Source: Sneathiellales bacterium
Lineage (GTDB): Bacteria > Pseudomonadota > Alphaproteobacteria > Sneathiellales > Sneathiellaceae
DNA length: 34,178 nt
Assembly: GCA_022360775.1 (NCBI GenBank)
Contig: JAKSCD010000379.1
Coordinates: 1 to 34,178 of the forward strand
Direction of reading: 5' to 3'
The notes under the pieces: generated by a model
Told to the model about the DNA's origin: nothing
The model's database searches: none
What the model saw: the letters and a program-made list of their open reading frames with translations, nothing else
Part shown: in pieces, positions 8,591 through 16,600 of the stretch
Position numbering within the stretch: the first letter of the stretch is position 1
How the letters are laid out: every line of letters begins with the position of its first letter
Translations under genes and position numbers: made by a program

Positions 8591-9685
8591 TTATTGTGGG
8601 GTATAGGTAATCCGGTAAATGACATCGGCATGATCATCAGAAACAAGAAGGGATCCATCAGGAAGCTCGGCAAGATCCACAGGGCGCCCTCTGACTTCAC
8701 CATCAGGCCGTAACCAGCCATCGATAAATACTGTATTCTGTATCGGGTTTCCCTGTTGATCGAAATCCAGGCGCATCAGTCTGTATCCAACAGGATCAGA
8801 CCGGTTCCAGGAACCGTGCTGGGCAACGATTGCACTGTTCTTCATCTCTTTGGGGAATTGCCTGCCTTCATAAAATTCTATACCCAGTGCAGCTGCATGG
8901 GCTTCAAAACGAATGACAGGCGCTTTGAAAGGACCTGCAGCACCGGCGGAAGCAAATTGCGGGTAAGGTTTTCCTTCATCATAGAAAAAAGGAAATCCGA
9001 AATGTTCTCCCGCCCTTTGAGTACGATTTAACTCATCGGGCGGAATAAGATCTCCAAGATTGTCGCCGCCATTGTCGGTGAAGAAAAACTCTTTTGTTTC
9101 AGGATGCCAGTCAAAACCCACAGAATTGCGAACACCTTTTGCATAAATCTCTGCTTTGCCTGTTTCAGGGTGAACACGGATAATTGTACCCTCCACCCCG
9201 TTCACGCGGCAGATATTGCAAGGAGCCCCAACAGCGACATAGAGATATCCATCAGGCCCCCGGGCCATGTAACGCCACCCATGATGACGACGGTCCGGTA
9301 GCATTCCAGGCGGTAGAATAACCGTCTTCTTTCTGTCGGGGTCGACTTTTATGATCTGATGCTGCTCGGCGACATAAAGAGTATCATTCTCATCAAGCGC
9401 AATTCCATTGGGGACTTTAAGTCCTTTCAGATATACTTCCGTCTTGTCTGCCTGCTGATCCAGATTATCATCGGTAATTCGGAAAATCCGGCTGTCGCGC
9501 GTTCCGACATAAATATGACGGCCATCTTTTGTTACAACAAGAGACCGCGCACCAGGAATTTCAGCCCAGATGTCGATTTTATACCCTGACGGCAGGTTGA
9601 GATAGGACAGGTCTTTCGCCCAGGTGTTCCCACCTGCAATCAGGCATATGACAACAAGGGCAATACCTGTCCAGACTCTAGCCAT
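8591..9685 (-). CDS. PQQ-type sugar / sorbosone dehydrogenase family, exported
   Basis: 364 residues. It has a Sec signal peptide (MARVWTGIALVVICLIAGGNTWA, probable cleavage near 23) followed by a six-bladed beta-propeller of the glucose/sorbosone dehydrogenase family. Family features include VPNGIALDENDTLYVAEQ, GYLYVAVGAPCNIC, GVRNSVGFDWHPETKEFFFTDNGGDNLGDLIPPDELN, SWNRSDPVGYR and the C-terminal GRPVDLAELPDGSLLVSDD. Such proteins act in the periplasm as quinoprotein dehydrogenases of sugars or aldehydes, but the substrate varies and cannot be deduced here. The gene starts 14 bases after the saccharopine-reductase-like gene, so it is probably the third gene of that operon. Any metabolic link to lysine breakdown is not evident. 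Confidence 0.85.
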   Translation of the reverse strand: MARVWTGIALVVICLIAGGNTWAKDLSYLNLPSGYKIDIWAEIPGARSLVVTKDGRHIYVGTRDSRIFRITDDNLDQQADKTEVYLKGLKVPNGIALDENDTLYVAEQHQIIKVDPDRKKTVILPPGMLPDRRHHGWRYMARGPDGYLYVAVGAPCNICRVNGVEGTIIRVHPETGKAEIYAKGVRNSVGFDWHPETKEFFFTDNGGDNLGDLIPPDELNRTQRAGEHFGFPFFYDEGKPYPQFASAGAAGPFKAPVIRFEAHAAALGIEFYEGRQFPKEMKNSAIVAQHGSWNRSDPVGYRLMRLDFDQQGNPIQNTVFIDGWLRPDGEVRGRPVDLAELPDGSLLVSDDHADVIYRITYTPQ

Positions 9686-9699
9686 CAGATTTTACATCT

Positions 9700-10857
9700 T
9701 CACTTTTGCAGATGATCAACAAGTTCCATTTCCTCGCCTAACCGACCCAGTTCATCAAGCCATTTTCGGGCTGTGTCTGAATTGCTGGGGGCCGCATGAA
9801 CGCCCGCTGAAAATTCTCCCTTCAGAACCGCGGCAACAGCAAAACTGACCGGGACCGAAACAAGCCGCGCCATGGCAGTATGATCCGCATCACCATAGGC
9901 GTCCATAACATAAGACTTATTATAGACAGTTTCACCGTCTTTTGTTGCCCAAAGATCGACACATAACACAACGCGATCCGCTTCTCCTTCTTCAACAGCA
10001 TACCTGTTCCAAAGATCAGCACTAATTTCTTCCAGGCGGGCATCCCCTTCAGGTCCTTCAAGCGTTTCAACTTCCTTGAAGATTTCACTCCACGCATTCG
10101 ACCAGCCGTCATAACGCAGGGTACCGCGCACAAATTGCTGCAGGTTCAGTTCCTTGTCGAAACCGTATTCCTCTATGTAGGGAAGCGAGTCACGGTTCGG
10201 ATAAACCTCAAAAACCTCCTGTCCTTTTGGAAGCTTTACATCATATTTTTCAACAGCATCCCATGGACGCTCAACATCAAATTCCTTACCGTCTCTCAGG
10301 CTTTTTGAAGGTGAACGAAGGGCTTTCAAAACCCCCAGTGGAGACCAGCTGAATTTATAGCAGAAATCATTAGGCACTTCGGACAATCCGCCACAATAAG
10401 ATCTGAAGAAATGGTCGTTTTCTGCAGAAAAGGCATTGGATTTGCGATAGTCATCCATCACCACATGCGCCATCAGATGATCAATTCCAGGATCCAGCCC
10501 GACTTCGTTCACAAATGCCAGACCTTTTTCCTTTGCTGCAGCATCAAGGTCTTGCATCGCCGGAGAAATGTACGAGCTGGAGACAAAATTTGCTCCTTTA
10601 TCCAGACAGATTTTTGCAATGATAGGATGGAAGTCCCCAGGCAGCATGGATACAGCAACATCTCCCGCATTGAGCTGGTCTGAAAAAGCATCAAGATCAA
10701 ACGCCTTGGCATCGAACGCTCCCGTCAGACCCGCGACAGCTGCCTCCGCTTTTGAAACTGTTCTGTTCCATACAGTCATGGAAAAACCATCCTGTATCAG
10801 CCTGCGAATTCCGGGAACGGAAGAGAGCCCCGCGCCCAACCAGTGAATATGTGCCAT
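9700..10857 (-). CDS. Saccharopine dehydrogenase/reductase family protein (L-glutamate-forming, LYS9-like)
   Basis: 385 residues. It starts with a Rossmann fold (IHWLGAGLSSVPGIRRLIQDGFSMTVWNR), which contains a nucleotide-binding glycine turn. The saccharopine-reductase C-terminal domain follows, with the family signature EVGLDPGIDHLMAHVVMDD and the segment YCGGLSEVPNDFCYKFSWSPLGVL. It probably interconverts saccharopine with glutamate and 2-aminoadipate 6-semialdehyde using NAD(P). It lies 32 bases downstream of the lysine-forming saccharopine dehydrogenase, so both steps of the saccharopine route are co-transcribed as separate proteins rather than fused as in animals and plants. The direction is most likely lysine catabolism. 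A purine-rich GGAG lies upstream of the ATG. Confidence 0.87.
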   Translation of the reverse strand: MAHIHWLGAGLSSVPGIRRLIQDGFSMTVWNRTVSKAEAAVAGLTGAFDAKAFDLDAFSDQLNAGDVAVSMLPGDFHPIIAKICLDKGANFVSSSYISPAMQDLDAAAKEKGLAFVNEVGLDPGIDHLMAHVVMDDYRKSNAFSAENDHFFRSYCGGLSEVPNDFCYKFSWSPLGVLKALRSPSKSLRDGKEFDVERPWDAVEKYDVKLPKGQEVFEVYPNRDSLPYIEEYGFDKELNLQQFVRGTLRYDGWSNAWSEIFKEVETLEGPEGDARLEEISADLWNRYAVEEGEADRVVLCVDLWATKDGETVYNKSYVMDAYGDADHTAMARLVSVPVSFAVAAVLKGEFSAGVHAAPSNSDTARKWLDELGRLGEEMELVDHLQK

Positions 10858-10889
10858 AATTTTACCTACTCCTTAAGCTCACCCTGTCA

Positions 10890-11984
10890 TCAGAGACGAG
10901 CGATATTCCTGTTATATTCCTCAAGTGCACGCCCCCAGATACCCGCCTCCGGTTCTTTCAAATCGATAAGAGCTGTCATCAGCTGACGAGAATAATCCTC
11001 ACTGGATTCAAGAGGGAGCATGGATGGAAGGTGATCAATTGCAGTCACGTCAAGTGGGTTGTCTCCTTCAATAACCGCGACTGTCGGATCATCAAATTTG
11101 GTTGCCTTGTTATAGATGGGGATCGGGTTATAGGCACTTTCCGGATCGCAACTGACATCCGCGATCACAGAAAGTCTGCGGTCCGCTGTCTTTATGTCTT
11201 CACCTGTTACAAAGCGCGGGCAGTCCTTATCAGCGAGAATACAGTTCACAAAGATTGAATGCTGCTGAATTTCCGGGAACGGGCCACCAGAAGCAGTTTC
11301 TGCCATATCCCATTTGGTAATGTCCATTCCAAGGGCAAGACCCAGATCCGTCGCTCCGCTTCCTGTCCTTCCAAGCGCCCCGATTACAATCATATTCGGT
11401 TTCTCACCGATAGTCTTAAGTGTCGTGGAAAGTTCTGCGATAAGGGCATCCACATTCGGATAAGCGCTTACTTCCGAAAGGGCTGGCACAGCAGCTTGCT
11501 TTTGACCGCACCAGACTTTCACGGCAACCGCGGCACCGGCGTAGCCTGCCCAATAGCCAAAGGCTGCAATTCTGCGATTACTTTCGTCAACAAGACATTC
11601 AAGATCATAAAGTGTGCCATCGCCTTTAACAAAGCGTCCAAGCGTATGTTCCCAACCGGGTTGATCCTTATATACATGCCCAAAATAAATATGCCGGTGA
11701 ATGAGATCGCTCTCTCCTTCAGGCAGTTCTTTCACACCGAGAATAAAGGCATCCTTCGGAGCGTTATGCCAACTTGCCTCTTCTGTAATCTTGCAGCCGA
11801 CAGCTTCATATTCTGATACATCAATGCAACGCTGGGAAGATCTCTCAACCGTAATGTCGTATCCGGCTTTAATCAGGGTTTCTGCGTCTTTTGGAACAAT
11901 CGCGACGCGGCGCTCATTCTCCTTCAATTCTGCACGTACCCAGATTTGGTTATTCGCCCGATCTTTCATTGATTTCGATGGCAT
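10890..11984 (-). CDS. lys1: Saccharopine dehydrogenase (NAD, L-lysine-forming; LYS1 family)
   Basis: 364 residues of the alanine dehydrogenase/transhydrogenase-like LYS1 family. The N-terminal domain has WVRAELKENERRVAIVPKDAETLIKAG and IYFGHVYKDQPGWEHTLGRF. The NAD-binding domain includes MIVIGALGRTGSGATDLGLALG. The C-terminal part holds IVADVSCDPESAYNPIPIY-like and VTAIDHLPSMLPLESSEDYS segments. It interconverts lysine plus 2-oxoglutarate with saccharopine. First gene of an operon with the saccharopine reductase 32 bases downstream. A promoter with an adjoining CRP-type operator (12071-12119) lies 87-135 bases upstream. That fits catabolic use of lysine rather than biosynthesis, since alphaproteobacteria normally make lysine by the diaminopimelate route (established knowledge). 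The first ATG is used; an internal ATG at codon 6 has no better ribosome site. Confidence 0.9.
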   Translation of the reverse strand: MPSKSMKDRANNQIWVRAELKENERRVAIVPKDAETLIKAGYDITVERSSQRCIDVSEYEAVGCKITEEASWHNAPKDAFILGVKELPEGESDLIHRHIYFGHVYKDQPGWEHTLGRFVKGDGTLYDLECLVDESNRRIAAFGYWAGYAGAAVAVKVWCGQKQAAVPALSEVSAYPNVDALIAELSTTLKTIGEKPNMIVIGALGRTGSGATDLGLALGMDITKWDMAETASGGPFPEIQQHSIFVNCILADKDCPRFVTGEDIKTADRRLSVIADVSCDPESAYNPIPIYNKATKFDDPTVAVIEGDNPLDVTAIDHLPSMLPLESSEDYSRQLMTALIDLKEPEAGIWGRALEEYNRNIARL

Positions 11985-12070
11985 GGAACACTCATTTTTT
12001 AAAAAATTACAGGTATTTTTCGGACATTAAACGACCGGTGAGAAAATTGCCAGCGAGGAACATTCTCCTT

Positions 12071-12119
12071 TTTAAAAGCAGGAAAAATTTCCTTTTCAAA
12101 CTGTGTGAAACACCACAGT
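12071..12119 (-). promoter_or_regulatory. Promoter of saccharopine operon with abutting CRP-type operator
   Basis: Read on the minus strand, ACTGTG-N8-CACAGT (12119-12100) is a perfect inverted repeat with the TGTG-N8-CACA spacing of CRP sites. It is immediately followed by a -35 TTGAAA (12099-12094), a 17-base spacer and a -10-like TTTAAA (12076-12071). The expected start near 12064 puts the operator centre at about -45, close to the class II CRP position. The neighbouring Crp-family gene is a natural candidate regulator. The site is seen; binding is inferred. Confidence 0.6.
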
Positions 12120-12187
12120 CTCAACGATCCAGCTGTGTCATTCTGGTCTCAGGTTAGCAATGCGACGCCTTTTTTACTGACGAGAGT

Positions 12188-12231
12188 AAAAAAACTCATG
12201 CGGCGAACGGGTTTTCCCGGCCCTTCGCCGC
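12188..12231 (-). terminator. Intrinsic terminator of the Crp-family gene
   Basis: On the minus strand, 23 bases after the stop codon, an 8-bp GC-rich stem GCGGCGAA/TTCGCCGC (12231-12224 with 12207-12200) encloses an inner CGGG/CCCG hairpin. It is followed after five bases by a run of seven T (12194-12188). This should end transcription of the Crp-family gene before the saccharopine promoter. Confidence 0.75.
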
Positions 12232-12253
12232 CTCCCTTTTCCTAAATTGCGAT

Positions 12254-12958
12254 TTACCCGTGAAGAGCGTCTTCCGCAAGCTCGCGAAGTCTGCTCATAT
12301 CAAGAACATCAATTCTGCGGCGCTGCACCGTGATGATCTCTTCATCAACCAGGTGATTAAGTTCCCGCGTAACCGCTTCACGGTGAGTACTGATGCGCGT
12401 TGCCATTTCATAGTGAGTGGGCGCCGGGTTTATGACAACAATTCCCTCCCTCTCATTTTCCTGCCCTTTATCTGCGAGCCTGAGCAGCTCAACAATGACA
12501 CGCCCCTGTACAGGCAGTGTGCTGAATTCAAATACCCGATCACTCAATATTCTTGTTTTTTCAACCAGAATTTCGATCAGTTTGATCGAGGCTTCAGGCA
12601 TTTCAGTCAAGGTTCGCCTAAAGTCACTGGCGGACATGCGGGCAAGAAGACATTTCTTGAGTGCAAAAACAGAAGAAGCACGGTCCTGACCATCAATGGC
12701 AGAGAATTCACCAAATATGTCGCCGTCTGCAATATCATTGAAGGAAACTTCCCGCCCGGACAATGAGTAGCTTTTTGCCCGAACTTCACCTTCAACGACA
12801 AAAAACACATCTGTCGAAGGATCTTCCTGGCTAATAATCTGCTGCCCCTTATCACATTGTTGCCAACGGCATCGGTCACTCACAATACTGACCTGTTCGT
12901 CGCTCAAATTTGAAAGCAATCTGCTTCTTTTTAAACCTGACAACTGCCGATCAAGCAT
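12254..12958 (-). CDS. Crp/Fnr-family transcriptional regulator (Crp-like)
   Basis: 234 residues from the ATG at 12958. I prefer this over the upstream TTG at 12964 because GGGGAG lies 9 bases before the ATG but only 3 before the TTG. The N-terminal cyclic-nucleotide-binding domain includes VFFVVEGEVRAKSYS and a phosphate-cassette-like GEFSAIDGQDRASSV. There are no N-terminal cysteines for an FNR iron-sulphur cluster. The C-terminal helix-turn-helix has recognition helix STHREAVTRELNHL, which keeps the R-E-xxx-R arrangement of E. coli CRP rather than the ExxSR of FNR. It should therefore prefer TGTGA-N6-TCACA sites, three of which occur near by. A terminator follows at 12231-12188. Effector not proven; cAMP is the best guess. 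Confidence 0.85.
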   Translation of the reverse strand: MLDRQLSGLKRSRLLSNLSDEQVSIVSDRCRWQQCDKGQQIISQEDPSTDVFFVVEGEVRAKSYSLSGREVSFNDIADGDIFGEFSAIDGQDRASSVFALKKCLLARMSASDFRRTLTEMPEASIKLIEILVEKTRILSDRVFEFSTLPVQGRVIVELLRLADKGQENEREGIVVINPAPTHYEMATRISTHREAVTRELNHLVDEEIITVQRRRIDVLDMSRLRELAEDALHG

Positions 12959-12991
12959 AATCAAGGGCTCCCCTTCGCACCAATTGTTCGT

Positions 12992-13004
12992 AATGATTGT
13001 ATTT
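12992..13004. repeat. 13-base direct repeat, copy 1 (upstream of the Crp-family gene)
   Basis: AATGATTGTATTT occurs here, 34-46 bases before the regulator ATG at 12958, and again at 13539-13551 upstream of the cyclase gene. Read on the minus strand it contains TACAAT, a -10-like hexamer suitably placed for the Crp-family gene. It may be a shared promoter element or a regulator half-site. Confidence 0.4.
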
Positions 13005-13065
13005 TAGATGGAAGCAGAGAATTGACAAGAATTCTATTCTCTAAGATCTGGAAATACTTAAAAAA

Positions 13066-13341
13066 TTACAATTCGCTTGACCGGAGTGAAATGACCACAA
13101 CCGATACAGGAACATCTGTAATCATAGCTGTAACAGAGGCTGTTTCATACCCAAGAGCCGTTCCTGAGATTTCATAGAGACCAATTGAGTTGATGGGGAA
13201 TTTGACTTCACCTTCTTTGTCACAATAGGAGAAGCTATCTGGTTTTGGAAAAGGAGCGCGTTCAATGACAACCCTGGCGCTTGGAACCCGTTGCCCTGCT
13301 AAATCCTGAACGATAACATGTACCTGCCTGTCGTCAGACAC
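13066..13341 (-). CDS. Small carboxypeptidase-regulatory-like beta-sandwich protein
   Basis: 91 residues starting with GTG, behind AGAGGGG six bases upstream. The whole protein matches the pattern of a carboxypeptidase regulatory-like (transthyretin-fold) domain: VHVIVQDLAGQRVPSARVVIE, a CDKEGEVKFP turn, then GLYEISGTALGYETASVTAMI and a last strand VSVVVISL. No signal peptide, catalytic residue or second domain is visible, so it appears to be a cytoplasmic single-domain protein. That is unusual, because this fold is mostly found in exported proteins. It lies between the Crp-family gene and the cyclase. Upstream it has a promoter, a CRP-like site and an intervening terminator hairpin, suggesting conditional expression. 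Function unknown. Confidence 0.7.
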   Translation of the reverse strand: MSDDRQVHVIVQDLAGQRVPSARVVIERAPFPKPDSFSYCDKEGEVKFPINSIGLYEISGTALGYETASVTAMITDVPVSVVVISLRSSEL

Positions 13342-13365
13342 CCAAGCCCCTCTTAATCACTTTTG

Positions 13366-13404
13366 AAAAAAAGACATCGTCTGACGTTCCAGAATCAGAC
13401 GATG
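13366..13404 (-). terminator. Terminator-type hairpin in the leader of the beta-sandwich gene (putative attenuator)
   Basis: On the minus strand, the perfect 10-bp stem CATCGTCTGA/TCAGACGATG (13404-13395 and 13384-13375, loop 10) is followed by TC and seven T (13372-13366). This has all parts of an intrinsic terminator in minus orientation only. It sits 25 bases before the GTG start at 13341 and downstream of the candidate promoter at 13454-13426, so it would stop transcription before the gene unless read through or antiterminated. Confidence 0.65.
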
Positions 13405-13425
13405 CCAAAATGTACCCTACCCCTA

Positions 13426-13484
13426 AATAAAGTAGTAACCCATAGTGCTTTCAACTGGCTGGAGTTTCTGTGGGAAAAGTCACA
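13426..13484 (-). promoter_or_regulatory. Candidate promoter of the beta-sandwich gene with CRP-like site
   Basis: On the minus strand the near-perfect CRP site TGTGA-N6-CCACA (13484-13469, one mismatch from the palindrome) precedes a -35 TTGAAA (13454-13449), a 17-base spacer and a -10-like TTTATT (13431-13426). The predicted start near 13419 puts the operator centre at about -57, close to a class I CRP position. The same site is over 200 bases from the divergent cyclase start, so it more likely serves the minus-strand gene. Confidence 0.45.
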
Positions 13485-13538
13485 CATGGAAAAGTTTGAA
13501 ATCGAAAAAAAATGAGTGCAAATCGTAGATTCAACGAA

Positions 13539-13551
13539 AATGATTGTATTT
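13539..13551. repeat. 13-base direct repeat, copy 2
   Basis: Second exact copy of AATGATTGTATTT (first copy 12992-13004), about 145 bases before the cyclase start. The two copies lie upstream of two oppositely oriented genes about 550 bases apart. Confidence 0.4.
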
Positions 13552-13586
13552 CATTCACTCTTGAACTTGCCAATATTTGACAGGTA

Positions 13587-13602
13587 GGGCAAAATTTTGC
13601 CC
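13587..13602. promoter_or_regulatory. Perfect 16-bp palindrome upstream of the cyclase gene
   Basis: GGGCAAAATTTTGCCC is fully self-complementary with no spacer and begins five bases after a TTGACA (13577-13582). It lies 93-108 bases upstream of the cyclase ATG. This is the form expected of an operator for a dimeric repressor or activator. With no T run after it and no loop, it is not a convincing terminator. The regulator is unknown. Confidence 0.5.
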
Positions 13603-13674
13603 TCAGTGTCGATACCCTATGCTACTTTTACTTGAGGCCTTCTGGCTCCGGATCACCAGCATGCAGGGAAAAAC

Positions 13675-13695
13675 ATGATCCATAGAATGATCTAA
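13675..13695 (+). CDS. Possible six-codon leader peptide coupled to the cyclase gene
   Basis: ATG at 13675 opens a frame encoding MIHRMI. It stops with a TAA whose last base is the A of the cyclase ATG (TAATG). A weak AGGGA lies a few bases before the leader ATG, whereas the cyclase ATG itself has no clear ribosome site. Termination-reinitiation could therefore drive cyclase translation. Such a short frame can arise by chance. Confidence 0.3.
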   Translation: MIHRMI

Positions 13696-16600
13696 TGACT
13701 AACCAAATAAGAAAAAACACGACAGGTTTTCCTAGTCAGCGACGTCATTTGACTGTCCTATTTTCGGATATTTGCCATTCGACAAGACTTGGCGCCATAA
13801 CCGATCCGGAAATAGCGGCAGAAATTGTTCGAACTGTCAAAACAACCGCCAAAGAGGTTGTCTCAAATTTCGGCGGGCTTGTTACACAGTTTCATGGTGA
13901 TGGCATTCTGGCTGTTTTTGGTTATCCATCCCCTTCAGAAAATGATGTACATCGGGCTGTCGAAGCAGCCCTTAAGCTTCATGAGCTAGTAGATGCACTG
14001 GATTTTGAAGAATTCCTTCCCCAGGACTTTAAAATCGAAATGCACTCCGGTATCGAAGCGGGGCTGGTTCTTGTCAGCGATGGAGATTATCTGGACGGAA
14101 CATTGGAGCTTGTAGGAGATGCGGTGAATACGGCTGCCGGTATTTGTAACCTTGCCTCTGATGGCGAAATACTGGTCAGTTCCTCGACGATCGGTCGCGA
14201 CCTTCCTCTTTTCAATACATCCACCTTGCCGGCCATGGATCTTAAAGGGCGCACCGGCAAAGTTTCGCTCGTCAAAATTCTGGGCCGTTCAGACATTAAC
14301 ACACGTTTCGAAGCAAGCCGTACCCGCGGCCTGACGACCTTCATCGGACGAGAGAACGAAGTTCAGACACTCAACCGATATCGGGACAGGGCAGTTCGTA
14401 ACTCGCGCCAGGTTGTCCAGATTATTGGAGACCCAGGCCTTGGAAAAACGCGCCTGCTTGACGAATTTTGCAGTCAACTTGACGGGAAGAATTACAGAAT
14501 TCATCGAGGACATTGCGAGTCAAGAGGCGGGATTGCGCCCTTGCAACCATTTATTCAGGTTTTACGGGAACTTTTCAATTTACCTCATGCAGAAGGGCGT
14601 GAGGAAACCCTGCACCGGATCAGAAATACTCTTTCCACACTTGATGAAAACCTTCTTCAATATGAAGAAGTCTTTCTGGATGCGCTGACAACCCTGAGGA
14701 CAGCAGACGCCCCGCTATCCAGCCATTCCATGGCCGTACCGGTGGCGCAAATGCTGATTTCCCAATCAAAACTGACCCCGACGGTTCTGATTATCGATGA
14801 CTGGCAATGGGTAGATGATGCGTCGCGGACAGTTCTTTATCATCTTGTCAGACAATCCGAGAAAGAGCGGCTTCTCATTGTTCTGGCAACACGAGACACG
14901 ACTGCCTCGGATATGTTTCTCGAACTTTCCGGCCGCCTTCCCTTGCTTCCTCTAACAAAAGAAGCCACCTCTCAACTCATCGATGAACTTCTCCCGGACA
15001 AGGGAGTTCTGGACACCAAGAATAACCTGCATATCAAATCCGGCGGGAACCCTCTTTTTCTGGAAGAATTATGCCAGTCCTTTCACGACTGGAACCAGAA
15101 AGAAGAACAAAGTACCAAGGCTGGCGTTATTCCTGCAACATTACAGGGTCTTATTGAAACACGTGTACGAAGGCTGCCGGAAGATCAGATCAGTCTCATT
15201 CATATTGCATCGGTGATCGGGAATACGATCCCTTTGTGGCTACTGGAACGTCTCAGTGGCCGTCACAGAAGTGATCCGATTTTCAAGGAACTTGCAGATA
15301 GCGATATTATCTATGACGGCGGGATCCGGGACACACTTCAGTTCAAGCACGGGATTACAAGGGAAACCATTTACGCGACTGTCGGATTAAGGTTACGGCG
15401 TTCCCTGCATCTTCAAATCGCCGAAATCCTTGAAGAGCTTGCAGCTGTTACAAGTCTTGATGAATATCTGGAAAGCCTGGCCTACCACTATGCAGGTGCA
15501 GCAGATTTCAACAGAGCCATGGAATATGCGGAACGCGCAGGAGATAAAGCCCTTGCCTCATCGTCGTTAGACCGTGCGCGTTTGCAATATCAGGCGGCTC
15601 TCTCTGCCATCGAGAAACAGAAACCTTCACAAGAGTCAAAAGAGAGATGGATATCAATAAGTGATCGCTGGGCTCTTCCTTGCGTATATGGTCCGGAGAA
15701 AACTCAATTGGGAATTCTGGACAAAACAATCGCCTATGCAGAAGAGCTGGAGGATATCGATGGTCTTGCCCATACCCAATATTGGCAGGGGTATATTTCT
15801 CATGTTCTTGGTGATCAGGAAGCTTCGATCAATTTCTATACCAAGGCGCTCGCGACAGCAGATAAAGCGTCCAACAAACGCCTATCCGCACAAATTACCG
15901 CAACCCTTGGCCAAAGCCATGCCGCAGCCAGCAATTACGAGGCAGCATTGGGACTTCTGGAACGCGCGATCAACAAGAAAAAGGAACACCCGAATAAATT
16001 CGGGATCCGGGTCGGCACCTCATACGCGCTTTCCAGCAAGGCCCTGGTGCTTGGTGATATGGGCCTTTTCAATGAATCTGACGAATGCAGCGCCAATGCC
16101 TATGATAATGTGAGTGGTAACGGTCATGAAATCGAGAGTTCAATTCTGAATAACCGAGCTGTTGTATGTTTATGGCAAAGCCGCTGGCAACAGGCCATTG
16201 ATTATTCTCTGCAGTCTAGGAAAATCGCTGAACAGGTAAGTGCTCCCTATCTTTTCGCCTGTGCATCAGCGATCAACGCCTATGCCCGGTGGATGAATAT
16301 GAAAGACAGTAAAGCAATTGAAACACTGCGCCAGGCCATATCGCTTGTCGAGGAAAAAGGAATGTTCCTTTATTCTTCGTTCTTCTATGGCTGGATCTCT
16401 GATGCGCTTGTCGATATTGATGAAGATGAAGACGCCCATCACTATGCGAAGCTTGCTCTTCAACGGGCAGACCAGCAGGATCGATTAGGCGAGGCCATGG
16501 CCTGCAGGACACTGTCATTAGTACATCAGAAAAGAAATATGGGAGCTGACGAGAAGGTCTTGCACTATATAGAGCGGGCGATGGAGGCAGCGCGGACAAG

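Larger units (their letters stand above)
13342..13694. other. Divergent intergenic region between beta-sandwich gene and cyclase
   Basis: This 353-base gap holds, left to right, the minus-strand attenuator hairpin (13366-13404), the minus-strand promoter and CRP-like site (13426-13484), copy 2 of the 13-base repeat (13539-13551), a 16-base palindrome (13587-13602) and a six-codon leader ORF (13675-13695). A TTGACA at 13577-13582 has no -10 at normal spacing, so the plus-strand promoter of the cyclase is not assigned. Confidence 0.5.

Noticed and set aside
13577-13605. TTGACA as -35 of a cyclase promoter
   Set aside because: No -10-like hexamer lies 16-18 bases downstream; the spacing region is occupied by the GC-flanked palindrome.
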